NCBI GenBank assembly: GCA_020747065.1
Contig: JAGMVK010000009.1
Span: 1-64,000, forward strand
DNA from: Cadophora sp. MPI-SDFR-AT-0126
Taxonomy: Eukaryota; Ascomycota; Leotiomycetes; Helotiales; Ploettnerulaceae
Length of the DNA stretch: 64,000 nt
Reading direction: 5' to 3'
Shown: positions 23,811 to 35,200 of the stretch, piece by piece
Position numbering within the stretch: the first letter of the stretch is position 1
How the letters are laid out: each line of letters opens with the position of its first letter
Notes under the pieces: generated by a model
The model's input: the letters and a program-made list of their open reading frames with translations, nothing else
Databases searched by the model: none
What the model was told of the DNA's origin: nothing
Position numbers and translations under genes: made by a program

Positions 23811-26800
23811 TTAAATAGCTTTACTTGCATACGGCGGGATCCAAGCCCATTCCGGAATTCCCAGCTTTTCTTGAGCCTTTCGAAAGCTTCTTCGTGTAGC
23901 TTCTTCATCCTCAAAATAAGAGCTCTCCAAAAGCCCGTCTGAAGTATAAAAGAAAATTTTATCCCCGTTGATATATGCAGGTGTAAGCTCATCCATCTCT
24001 CGTTTCAAAAGCACTTTATGCAAGATTTGCTCTATTGCCGACTCATCAAAGGAATCTAGGTGTGTGCAGAACTGCTCCATTGGTCGAATTTGCCAAAGGG
24101 TTTCATAACTCGCCCAAGCACTTTTGTCTTGGTATTTATTGATGATGTTATGTAGGTCCCGCATAGCATCTCGGCTCAGTTTCGATTGTTGACAAAGTAC
24201 TTTGGCAGCCGGCTCCGTTGAAAGTGACTCGGGATCCAATAACCTCCGCAAACGATCGATGTCCAAATCTTTTAGTTCCTTCATCCATTCTAATGCGTAG
24301 CCAGCTTTTTTTGCCACGCTCCCGTTCATTGGATCCTCCAAGATCTTGATTAATGGCTCAACTGCTGCTGGTCGATTCCTCAAGGCCAACCCGTCTCCGT
24401 CACTACTTTTGTCATCTTTGACGCGTTGAACCAATCTCATAATAGCTTCTTCATCTAGAGGTTTCTGATGCAGCACAGACCCAACCGCATATGGGGACAC
24501 CTTACTGCTTTCCAGAAGCGATAGAAGATTTTTAATAACGTCAGAGGATAGCTCAAACTGACCTTCCAAAGACGCAAGCGTGGTGCCGTAAGTGAAGCCG
24601 TTGTTTATTTGTTTCATGACCCATGGAACTGCCCCGTCAACTAGATCGAGGCGCCTATCCAGTGCTTGAACAGTCTCGAGTGGGTGGGTCTTTAGCGAAA
24701 TTCCTAATTGTTCGACCACTTCAGGGGCGAGGGTAGATTGTTGTTGTAACATTCTAATGGATAGGTTTCGAAATTCCCTATCTCCATCCTGCAGAGACTG
24801 CGCAAATATTTTCGAAATATCTGAAGGTAAGTCTCGCTGCTGGCCCAAAGCATCGGCGATTCGACGCTTCATTGCTGTCCAGTGCTGTTTAGTTCCTGGT
24901 TCAGGATCGGTTCTGATGTGCCCTAACCGAGCTTTTCCCTCCTGGTTAATGCTCTCTTGAAGCCATGTCCCTAATTGTTGTACGGCTTCGGCATGCAAGT
25001 ATTGCTTCGATAGTATACTGGCAGTACGAGATCTAGGCACTATCCCCTCCATATACACAGCAACCTTAAACCAGTGTAATATCCTATGAACGGCTTCGAC
25101 ATGCAGGTTCTGCTGATTTTCTAAGATATTGTATGCCTCGCGCCATAGATAATCAAAGCGATCCAAGGAATCGATTGAACGATTAACCACTTCTCTGGAA
25201 AGCTTTGACTGCTTCACTAGCACTTCGCTGCTTGCTGCCATTACGAGATCAATCTTCTCTTTGGAGAGGTCTGACTCGTGATCTTGCAATGTCATCATCT
25301 CAAACAATTCATCAACAGTACGACGAGCTAAGTTTCGTTGATGAGCTAATATGTCTCTTGCAGAAAGTCGTCTTGCAGAAAGTTTGACACTGTCGTTGCC
25401 TGACCAGAGATGGTTCATTAAGACCGAGATAATGTCTTCGGGCAGCTTAGCTTGACGTAGCAAGACATCATGTGGGAGCTGGCCCCCGGCGCTACCGATA
25501 TTTTCCTTCCAGATGCTGAACAAGCATTCGATAGCCCTGGAAGGTAACGATGATTGTCTGTTTAAAATACCTTTGCAAAAAGGGTTTCCCCTCGCAGCCA
25601 GCTGAACTAATTTAAGGCTGAATTCCTCAGACACGGCTGCCCGAGCTTCAAATATGCTCAGAAGATTTCCAGGTGGAGATTCGGCCAATAATTCTCCTGC
25701 TAGGATGTCCTCTGGAAATGCCATTGATTCGCCTATGCTGCGCCAGGTCCCCACACCCCTTTCCATCTTAAGCCAGTCTGCGAGCCTAAGATCGATAGTT
25801 TTTCTGTAGCTTTCCTCTATCCGCTTTCGACACTCGCTCAAACAATACATGAGCAAATTGACATGTTGAGTGCCCACTAGATCTCGTGGCTCCTGATCAA
25901 GTAGGTTGAAAAATTCCTCCAACCGTCCCTGAGCCGGAAGCAAACCTGCAACAAATCTCCAGACATTCTGATATCGAAAATCGTACTTGTGCTTGCTAAG
26001 ATAATCCTTAATACGAATCATGCAACCAGGTTGGCGAGTGAGATATCGAGCAGCGAAGAAATCTTCGAATGTGGGGTGAGTAAAGCTGTAGTTGCTCTGA
26101 TACCCGTCAGAGTCCGTGCGAAGAAACGAGAGCCTTGGAAGGTTCATTTCAAGACTGAGAGGCAACGTCGTGTTTCGTTCCTTCTCTTGTCGTTGAATCA
26201 GATAGTTGACCTCACTCTCCGTCAGTCCGGCGTTGCTGTTTTCGATTAATTCGATTGCGAGTTTCTCTAGGAAGTCGTTTTCATGATGAACTACTCGCTC
26301 CAAGCGACGTGGGTCGCGAACAGAATTGATAATCTCAGGGGTCAGCAGTTCTCCATGGTCGGTCTTCCTTAGCTTCAGAATGTCATGCTGCCATAGCTTG
26401 TGGACAATAGCCTTGTATAGCTTAGTTACCGTCAGTGATTTTTCTCTCTCGGCATCGTCTTGGAGTTTATCATTCCAGGTGTAGCACAGAATTTCGAGGT
26501 GGATAGGCACCTGGACCATTTCTTGAATCACTGGGTAGCTCCTAATGATTTCCCAGATGCGCTTAGCTGTATCCTCGGAGGAGACAATGCTTCTGTTTTC
26601 TAGATATGTCGATATACTTTCCATGCCAAGTCCTACGGCTTCAAGTTTGAGGTCAAATGGGCGCATTGTTGGCAAGCTATCAATTGTTTCGGACCTCGAA
26701 GTAACGATGATTGTGGGTCGGTTAAGCAGCTTTGTAAGGAGTTCGCGCTTGTCCACTGGCCAACCTCTGGTCTCGTCAAGGCCATCGAGGATGAGCAGAA

Positions 26801-28359
26801 TTTCGAGGCCGTTCGGTTCCAGTATGATGTCTTGAAGAGCTTCGGCAAGGGCGCGGGCTCTAGACATGACTTGAAAATACTCTTGGTAGAACAAGTCGGC
26901 TAGGTACATGTTCTTAAGTCTCCGCAGAGGAATTCGTAGAACCAAGTCAAATTTATTGTAAAGCTCCGGGCTCAAGCTGTACTCTTGCATAAGTCTCCGG
27001 GATAGTGTGGTCTTACCCATCCCAGGTCTGCCTCGAATAAGGATTCGCTTTGCTTGAGATGTCTCTCTGTGCCTGGATATATCGTGTATTGAGAGTATCT
27101 TTTGATTACTCCAAGCGTGCAGAGGGCCCTTCCTAATCCTTTCCAGCCATGCCGTGGCACTCTCCTTGGTGTTGTTTACCACGACCAGGCCAATGTCCCC
27201 TAAATCCTTCGGTAACGGATCGCCAGATAATCTTCGGATATAGGAGGGATCGCCGCATTGCAAATTCAAAACCTGGCGGATTGCGCCTCTGTTGACCTGT
27301 CTCGCCACTCTCTTGTATTGCTCGATATCGGTCCTCTCTTTAAGTGCCTGCAGGAGGATTCCTTCCGCTTCGCGATGATACTTGTTGCGTTCTGATTTCT
27401 CGTCTTTCAGAAGTTCTACCGATTTATTGAAGCAAACCTTTAAAGGGTCGATCAGGTTCCTGTCCTTTTCAAGTCCCTCGAACATTAACAAGATCTTGAA
27501 TAGATTTTGATATTTGTCCTTGGAGGTCACTGTGACTCGAAGCCTGGGATCACTCCAAATATTGCCCTCGACAATAAAACGCGGGAAAGAAGCTTGAGCA
27601 TCTCCGCTAAGGAGGATAGGGATGGTAGATTTCTTCGTCTTTGTCTCTCGTCCATCTCGAAATCTCAGAAAAGCCAGTTCCGTAAGCACATGATGGAAAT
27701 CTTTCCCCATTTTATCCGAGTACTTTTTCTGGATATCTAGAGTTTTCTCACGGATAGCCGGCAACTGTCTCTCGGGCGGCTTCAGGAGGCTGCATTCCTT
27801 GCAGGCCTGTGCTAGAGCCTCGGTATACGTCTTGTTTTTGATAATGTAGGCGACCTTTCGTTCGAGTCTGATGTACTTCCCCAATAGCTTAGAGCCATAG
27901 AGCAGGACTTGGTCGACCTTATGACTGTTACCATCGAATGGCAATAGACACAATTGATTTTCCAAGATATTCGTGCTTGCGCCGGGTATGGCCGTTGCGA
28001 GAACAGGACCCCATCCATGGGGTGATTTGTCCGAGTCCACATTTAAGAGAAGCTTCTGAAACCAGACGATGAACTCCCCAGCAATGGTTGAGTTTGCGGT
28101 ATAGTCTGGGAGGTCCTTGTTGTCGTGGGCATAGACAATAAAAAACTTGGGTGAGCCTTCGAATAACCTGAACTGCCGAAGAACGGCCAGAATCCGCTCA
28201 AATGTTTCTCGGGTCAAGTCTGGTTAATCGGTGACTTAGTTTTGCTGAGCACTTGCAGTCAATGCAACGAGGCTAGCAGATTATTGCTTGCTTACCTTCC
28301 CTAGAGGCAAGGTTGGAATCCTCAGGAGCAGGCGAGAGAGCACCAACAGCACTACTCAT
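23811..28359 (-). CDS. NACHT-type NOD-like receptor with TIR-like N-terminus and C-terminal helical repeats
   Basis: A very long exon (28219 down to 23811) opens without an ATG behind an in-frame TAA. An upstream exon 28359-28296 (ATG, MSSAVGALSPAPEDSNLASRE plus one base) joins in phase through a 76-bp intron, GTAAGC to CAG (28295-28220), giving about 1,490 residues. Domains, in the spliced numbering: residues 46-90 KFFIVYAHD..IAGEFIVWF..DSDKSP, resembling a TIR/SEFIR-type fold; Walker A GRPGMGKTT 418-426; Walker B LLILDGLDE about 496-504; sensor TSRSE about 528-532; NACHT-associated FTHPTFEDFFAARYL about 734-748. From about 907 to 1400 come degenerate 40-50-residue repeats with an LxxQxxLxxEAVxxL pattern (HEAT-like). 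Such STAND ATPases act in fungal non-self recognition and regulated cell death. The gene is intact although AT-rich decayed sequence flanks both sides. NACHT is certain; the TIR-like and HEAT-like labels are inference. Confidence 0.9.
28220..28295 (-). other. Predicted intron 1 of the NACHT gene
   Basis: Donor GTAAGC at 28295-28290, acceptor CAG ending at 28220, with pyrimidine/branch-like GATTAAC just before the acceptor. Removing it fuses GAA G and AC into a Glu-Asp junction and places the long frame under an ATG. Confidence 0.65.
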
Positions 28360-28738
28360 TTTGTATTCGAAATTCCTTGATCAAAGAACGTGTCTTTGGA
28401 CTGTACACTCAGCGGGTCTCTGTCACGATGGGGAACGGGGCCGCAGACAGACTTCGAGAGATCGAGACTGTGGAGTGAGCTCCTTGATCTGCGTAATGGG
28501 GTGGGTGCTTGCCAGGAGACACAGCCACGGGTTACTATTGGTGAGATGCCGGCCACTGGCGACAGCGCATGCAGAACTGTCCAAAACCTGCATTGATTTT
28601 TTTTACGTAAATCCGTGTCAGCTGCATCGTGTAACCACGATCGGGCTTTGAATAACACCCTGCTATCGGACGTCGGAATCCGTTGAGATCAACATATCCC
28701 TCTCTCCCTCACCAACATTTCTAAGCAGTCTTTGGCTC
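28360..28738. other. Spacer between divergent genes
   Basis: This lies upstream of both the minus-strand receptor and the plus-strand membrane-protein pseudogene, so it should contain the receptor promoter. No clear TATA box or repeat is visible; small frames on both strands are not convincing. Confidence 0.4.
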
Positions 28739-29459
28739 ATGGCTACCGCGGAAGAACTGCCAGGCCAGTGGCAGAATCCGGCTGACATCCTCTCCCTGCT
28801 TCTCCTGATTGGTGGTGATATCGTCTAGAAGGCCATCGCCTAGCTATTTGGAGTCTGGGTGCAGCCTCTCAAGGGCATGCCGCGCATCTACATTACACCT
28901 GTCGCATTCTCATTTGGTGGGTCGGATATTCGTTTCTCTCGCTCGTCTCCGTTGTTGGCGATAAACAGGTGATGCCCTCGACACCGGACAGTCCTTCGGT
29001 TGTCATCAATTGTGATACTGGATAATGGCGAACAAACCAGTCATGGCTCCTTGGTCGAATCCTCCGTGACCACGAGCTCGCAAAAGAGGATGATCCAGGC
29101 CCTGAGCCTCAAAATTGGACAATTGCGAGCTGAAACAAGCTGTCGGCCTTCAGAGAAACAGGCAGCTGATACTTTCGTTACGAATCGACTTATTTGACCT
29201 CGATGGCGAGGTTGGGCCGGAAATCGACCACCTTTGGATTCTCGCGTGGATAACCATAGTAGCACAGCTAGGCATCTCTATTGCCCTGTGGGTACCGTAC
29301 AGCGACTGGTCCATCTTCCTCGTCACCACCTCAGGCACACTGTTTGCTCTCCTCACAGGCAGCTTGCGCCAGTGGAAGTTGGAAAAGTGTCTGGTCGAAG
29401 ACTCAAGGTGCCAGATAGTGTTACGGAGAGGGGAAATGGAGAAGCAGCGCCTGAACTAG
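28739..29459 (+). pseudogene. Conserved fungal multi-pass membrane protein, broken
   Basis: The ATG at 28739 starts LPGQWQNPADILSLLLLIGG, followed by GDIV-stop-KAIA-stop-LFGV. Both stops (28826-28828 and 28841-28843) are TAG where the family, as I recall it, has Gln. A frameshift near 28920 leads to GYSFLSLVSVVGDKQVMP; further frames give SWLLGRILRDHELAKE and then IDHLWILAWITIVAQLG with ALWVPYSDWSIFLVTTSG. The order matches a family of uncharacterised ascomycete membrane proteins. The C-terminal part beyond SLRQWKLEK is missing or unrecognisable. CAG-to-TAG changes suggest mild RIP. Confidence 0.7.
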
Positions 29460-29723
29460 AGCCGATAATTGCAAGGCTGGACATTAATGTATATTTAATG
29501 ATGCCTAACCGTTGATTTTCATATCCCACGTTTTCAGCTATCTCATTGAGATCACTTCGCATGTTGCAGCTGTATGAGAGCTGAGTGTGATGAGGCCGGG
29601 CTAAACTTGGTGGCATTTCTCACGAGCATGTTCTTAGAATATATATGTGATTAAGAGAACGTAAGGCTAATTTTTGACTCATAGTCCGTGGGGTTCCAAC
29701 CATTCAACTTACACTGCTTTAAA

Positions 29724-29897
29724 ATGAGACTTTATTTAAGCTTTCTTGCTATAGTAACATTTTCTTTGCGCTCCGATGTTCTCGGATCTAGTTCCGAGTA
29801 TACTTCTAGCTTTATAGGAGGGAGTAATCCCTTGTTGGGAAATGGAAGAGCCTGGTTCTATAAACACGGTACTAAGGAAAGTAACAGCGTTATGTAG
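29724..29897 (+). CDS. Possible small secreted protein (57 aa) or fragment
   Basis: ATG at 29724 opens MRLYLSFLAIVTFSLRSDVL, a good signal peptide, followed by a Ser/Gly-rich stretch and GRAWFYKHGTKESNSVM before TAG. It has no cysteines in the mature part. It could be the first exon or a relic of a larger secreted protein; the same frame is open a little upstream without another ATG. Confidence 0.35.
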   Translation: MRLYLSFLAIVTFSLRSDVLGSSSEYTSSFIGGSNPLLGNGRAWFYKHGTKESNSVM

Positions 29898-30279
29898 TAA
29901 GATGCAATCCGGGTAACGAGCGTACGCAGGCTATACTGTCAAACGCTTTCGGCGGCTTCTCAAATATCTTATGCAGATAGTCTAATCCTACCGATGTCCC
30001 AACCGGACCTCCGCAATTCTTAGGCCAATGCAATACACTTTGGCTCAAGACTTTCCACTTTGCGGAAGATAGACAGACGAAATGCTGCGACGCTGGCTGC
30101 GTCACCAACTTGGCTAAAGCAGAGTTCTGCCCAGGCTATGAAAGGGATCAAGCTAAGCAGGTGGAGGTGGGCCAATTTAGGTAACAGAAGCCAGTACCCA
30201 CCGAGCGCTTTAATTAAAACACTTGGGAAGGTCTCAATACGTATAAAATGTTCATATTAGCTTATTCACTAATTCGCGC

Positions 30280-32060
30280 CTACGAATCTACCACTACATG
30301 CGAGTTTGATATGGATACTCGGCGTTGCGTCTTGCCGAGCACCTCTTCCTGGATCCTCAATATCTGCTGAAGTAACGCTTTAGCCGCTTCATTCTTCCTA
30401 AGGTTCGTTAAGCTTCTTTCTTGAAGGTCATAGAGCGGCAGGAACTCTTCTGATGGCTTATTAGGGTTCTGTTGCAGCTCGATGAACACAGCTTCTAGCA
30501 ATTGACCAAGTCGAGTGTCTTGTCGCATACCTCACAGAGCCTAAGCACACTTAAGAAAGATCGAAGTGATAGTAGACTTAGATCCGGGGCTAAACGCCTT
30601 TTTAACCTCAATTTCTAGGTAAGACAAGACATGCGGAAGCAAGGATCTCTCTTTCGTCTGCTAGAAGCTTGTATCTAAGCGAGAGAACCTAAGAACACAA
30701 CTAGATATAATCTATATTTCACCCTAACGACCTGGATCTTGTCGATCCTTACCTAAGCATGAGTTAATGCGTGTATCAATAGTCTGCTATAGCTATTAAG
30801 ATCATGTCGAGTAATTAGTAAAAGTAAGGCAAGAAGAAAAGTGGTCTTAGTAAGATAAAAAGAGTTCTATTCGTTTTTCTTAGGGACTATAAAACTTAGT
30901 AGTTTTAAGACATGATCTCGAGAGAATTCATTGATTTCCTTAGCTTTATCACTAGGTTGCGAAATATTTTTATAATCTTTTTATATCTTTTCGAAAATCT
31001 AATAAGGAAGTACGCTAGAGCCAAACATTGATAGAATCTCTAGTAAGTAAAGAGTATCACTTACAAACTTACTTTGAGATCGTTCTAAGATATCAGCTGA
31101 AGCCTTGAAAGTTGTATAAATATCGCAGTACCTTGATTAGGCTTAAGTAGGTCGATGTTTTAATAGTTGCTATTACTATTATTAGTAAACCTTGAGGTAT
31201 TAGCCGAGCTAGTAGTGCCCTTGGCTGATATATGCTCCGGCTTAGATTAAAGTAAGCGAATATGAATCTAGAAGATTAACTATTTCTTTTGTATTATAAC
31301 TATAAGACGACTACGATTCTTAAGGCGATTTAGCCGCCTTTAGTAAGAGATTCTTTAAGTCTTCTTCTTCCAGGCCTTTAAGGGCTTCGAATATATCTGG
31401 ACTGTATATTCTGCATTTAGTAACACGAGTTGTTATAAGAATAGCACTATAATTTCCAAGTGGAAAGTAGATCTAGTAATTGAAGTCAAGATTATCGGTA
31501 TTATCAAGGATAAAGAGCCAGCTTCGTTAGGTGTTTATAAGAGCTTGACGTGCTTCGTAGATAGTCTTAGCGAAGTAGCTAAGTAGCTTTATAACAGCGA
31601 TAAAGTCGCGCTCAACGGTGGTAGGATTATCTACGTCGATTTAAAATATTCCCCAGAACTTATATTATAAGTTAAAATACTTATAAGTATTCAACGGCTA
31701 TTAGAATAACGTACTTATACTTTATTAAGCTCGTAATCTACAAGTATATCTCGCTCTTCCCTTATCTACCTAGTCCTATAATCACGAATCTTCTTTATAT
31801 CTAAGCTAGATAAATAGACTTATTTTAAAGCGCGCTCTATATTCGATCTAATAGATCAGAACGACCTGTGAATAGACTATTTAGAGCCCGAGGTATTATC
31901 TAGTGTATATTACCATAGGTATTAGTACTTATACTAAAATCATATATATTAGCTACGTAAAACCCCTACCCTTATTAATTCGAGTCCTTATTATAGAAAT
32001 TACTAAACTTACCTTTTAAACGTTCGCCGATTTCCCTCTCGAGCTAAATGAAAGCATTTT
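30280..32060 (-). pseudogene. Second NOD-like receptor (NB-ARC plus TPR), RIP-destroyed
   Basis: Minus-strand reading with many stops gives RRFVIIGLGR-stop-GKSE near 31770-31800 (mutated P-loop), FWGIF-stop-IDVDNPTTVERDFIAV and RSWLFILDNTDNLDFNYQ (Walker B region, about 31480-31680), AILITTRVTKCR, and FEALKGLEEEDLKNLLL. It ends in NLRKNEAAKALLQQILRIQE followed by EVLGKTQRRVS at 30280-30528, a TPR unit of the kind found at the C-terminus of fungal NB-ARC-TPR proteins. The N-terminal effector domain cannot be recognised. Located 2 kb from the intact NACHT gene, it indicates a former receptor cluster. Confidence 0.7.
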
Positions 32061-32167
32061 CTCTGCCCTTGCTATAATTATTAGTATATACAGGCCGAAA
32101 ATCCCTAGAAGAGTATAAGCCTTATCTTCTTTACGCTTAGTCGTGCGATTTACTGCCTATAACGTCT

Positions 32168-32212
32168 CACCCCCCCTTTCCGGCCACCCCCCTATTCCGG
32201 CCACCTCGCTTA
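32168..32212. repeat. C-rich duplicated motif, probable transposon end
   Basis: Two tandem copies of a CCCCCC..TTTCCGGCCACC / CTATTCCGGCCACC unit stand out in AT-rich sequence. Similar CCGGCCACCCCC motifs occur at ends of fungal DNA transposons as I recall, but no matching inverted copy was found. Confidence 0.3.
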
Positions 32213-35200
32213 ATTGCAACACTTCCTATTCAAGACTTAATAATTCTATTCTGCGTTAACTTCTATATATAATATTGTAGATTCTGAATCTCTATCTGAT
32301 TCTGATCCTTTTAATTCTATAAGTAGAGAAGAGCTCTTATAAGCGGAGAGAGCTCGCTAAGGCTCGCAACTAAAGTTGCCTAAGGCAATACCCTGATTCT
32401 GAATATACGCCTCATTACAGTACTTAGCAGAGTAGGTCTTCACGAAGAGAGATAAGAGGTAGGATTAAAATAGTAATCCCTGTATTAGGAAGTATATATA
32501 GTAGTATAAATAGTATACTCTTCCCTTCTCTTATACCTAGGACAATAATAACCTACTCAATTCTAGATATCATAATCACTATAGCACGTTCTTATATAGT
32601 AGACTTCTATTACAAGATCTTATCGTGATATAATTAGCGTGCTACCTTTAATAAAGCAGTAGAAGACTACTTTTTACATAATTAATAGATACCTTAGGTA
32701 ATCTTTTTTAGTAGTTATAGACTATTAGTGTTCAGGTTACCTTACTTCTATTTATAAGTATAATCTAATAGAATATCTAGATCCCAGAAGTCTTTCTAAA
32801 GAGTTAATACTTATAGATTATAGCGAATTAATCTATCTTACACGTTACTAAAGCTACTATTCTACTAGTTAGTATTCGCCCGATTAATAGTTTACGTACT
32901 ATAGTTCCGCTAGCTAGTTATAGCACAAATATTAATATTAATTTCCTTAGCCTCTTTACTTACTTACTGATCTATATTAAAATAAGCGAGGTCGGCGGGA
33001 AACTTAGTCTTAACGATAGTAACTATTATCTACTACTAGATAGTAATACTGATCCTAGGAGTACTCGCTTAGACGTAAGCTTACTTTATATATTGCGTTA
33101 GCTAGTTATTAGCTTATACTATACTATTCTTTCACTAAAGGTACAGGGAGATTATAGCCTATAAGGCGAACTAGCGAAGGAAGGTTTAACGCAGCGGAAT
33201 AACTCAGGTAATATAATCTAGAAGAAGGTCGCTAATAGCTATAGGTAAGAACTAAATATTATCCTTCAACTTGTTTATTTATTACTAACCTTTATAATAG
33301 GTAGTATATAATATTATAAGTCCGTATTTAACATAGATATTCCGTCGTTACTAGGTGTTATACTAGGTAATAGAGAATAGCTCGCTCTTACGCAGAGGCT
33401 AATTAGAAGCTATATGAATTAAGATAAGAAGTTATTTCAGGAATTCCTCGATTATAGCCTCGTACTAATTAATAGCTTTTACACGCTAGGTCTTTATCCT
33501 GTCGTTAGTAGTTTCTAGGAAGGAATCTTATAGCGACTTTATAGCCTTAATTAACGTTAATAAAGCTATCGCTAATCCTTTTATTAAGTCTGTATTTTTA
33601 CGGTGCTAACCCTAAAACTAGCTAAAGGTATCTGTATTAAGATTATCTTTTAAGGCTTAGGCCTAGATACAGGGTAATATCTGAACTTTAAATATTAACT
33701 TATTATAGAGGAAGTAGCGCGCTTAAGTAAACTCGAAGAGTAGAAGTTAAGGTACCTGCTCTATATATAAATTAATATCTCTATAAGTTAAGATCTTCTT
33801 CTCCGAATCCTACTCCGCTTAATGCGATCTAATAACCTCCTTAGAGATAGTAAAAAGTAGTAAGCGCTAGCTAAGTATCTTACTTATAGAGGTCTTAGTC
33901 TCGGGCTAGAGAAATCGCTCGTAGTACTCCTTAATAAGATCTAGTGTATTCCTATAGCTAGCTTTTTCAAGAGATATACTAGTATAGAAAATAAGTAGCT
34001 ATATGACCTAGATTAGTCCTAAGAGAAAGAAGTTATAGTTACCAAGCTCTTTCTAAGTCTTAGTAAATAGTCTTATACTTTATATCATATAGAAACTTAA
34101 TAAAGGTAAGCTATATTAACTACTACTAAACTTATAGCAGATAATAGTTATATAAAAGATAGATAAACTATCTTATAGTACTTAATACTCTTAGTTTTTA
34201 ATGCCTTTAATAATCCTAGCTTATATATAAGCTTACTTATTAGTTAGTTAAACGAAATCCGCAGGCGTTTACTAGCTTTCGTCAGACTTTATAAAGTAGC
34301 TATTACTATATATAACCTAATAGTAGTACGTTAGGAACTGTTTCTAGTATTAGTAGTTAGTCTTTACTATCTCAGGCTCCTTCTTCAGCTTAAAACCTCG
34401 TGCTTTTCCTACTATAGTAGTATAAAAACAACTTAGGGCTAGCTATCGTAGCTAAGTAAGTATACACTCTAATCTATTAAAGCACTAGCTATAAGCCTTA
34501 AAAAGGATTTTATCTATAACCTTAAGGATTAAGAATAACTTTAGCTTACTATTAGTATTCCTAGGCAGGGAGAATAATACCTAAATCTACTCTTTATTAA
34601 GGCCCTTAAAGTAATCTTTAATACTTATTCACTAAAGTTATAATATAATAGTAGACTAGTAGCTACTAAAACTATAGATAATATTAGCGTTTCCCTTACT
34701 ATTTTCCTTAGTATAAAGAGTATCTTAGACTTACTACTAAAAGAACTTCTCCTCCTCCGAACTAATATATTATCTCACGTTATCTTCAGTTAAACTAGAG
34801 TTAGGACTTAGTATAATAATAAAATACCGGATTAAGCGATTCTTAGTAAAGTATATTTATAACTTATAAGCGCGCTAAAGAGGGGTCTTCTTATACTATA
34901 TTAGCTTCTACTAGTATACCTTTAAGAAGTAAAGGTCTTATACTTAGGGATTACGTATTAATCTAGTAGAGCACGCTAAATACTTAAACCTGTCTAGGAG
35001 TCGTAGCTTAGGGATAGCAAAGGGGGAAGCGCTACTAATACAGAGAGAGAGAGCTGTAATAACACTTAGGTCTTAAAGTCCGTAGGTCTGAAAAAGCTCG
35101 ACTAATCTCTTAAGTAGAGCTTTACTAAAGTAATAAAGCAGCTATCTTAGGTATTGAATCTAACTCTAGGGCTTCGGATAAAGATATAACTTATATACTA

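Noticed and set aside
24757..28042. Short frames in other phases inside the receptor gene
   Set aside because: They are shadows of the long NACHT frame.
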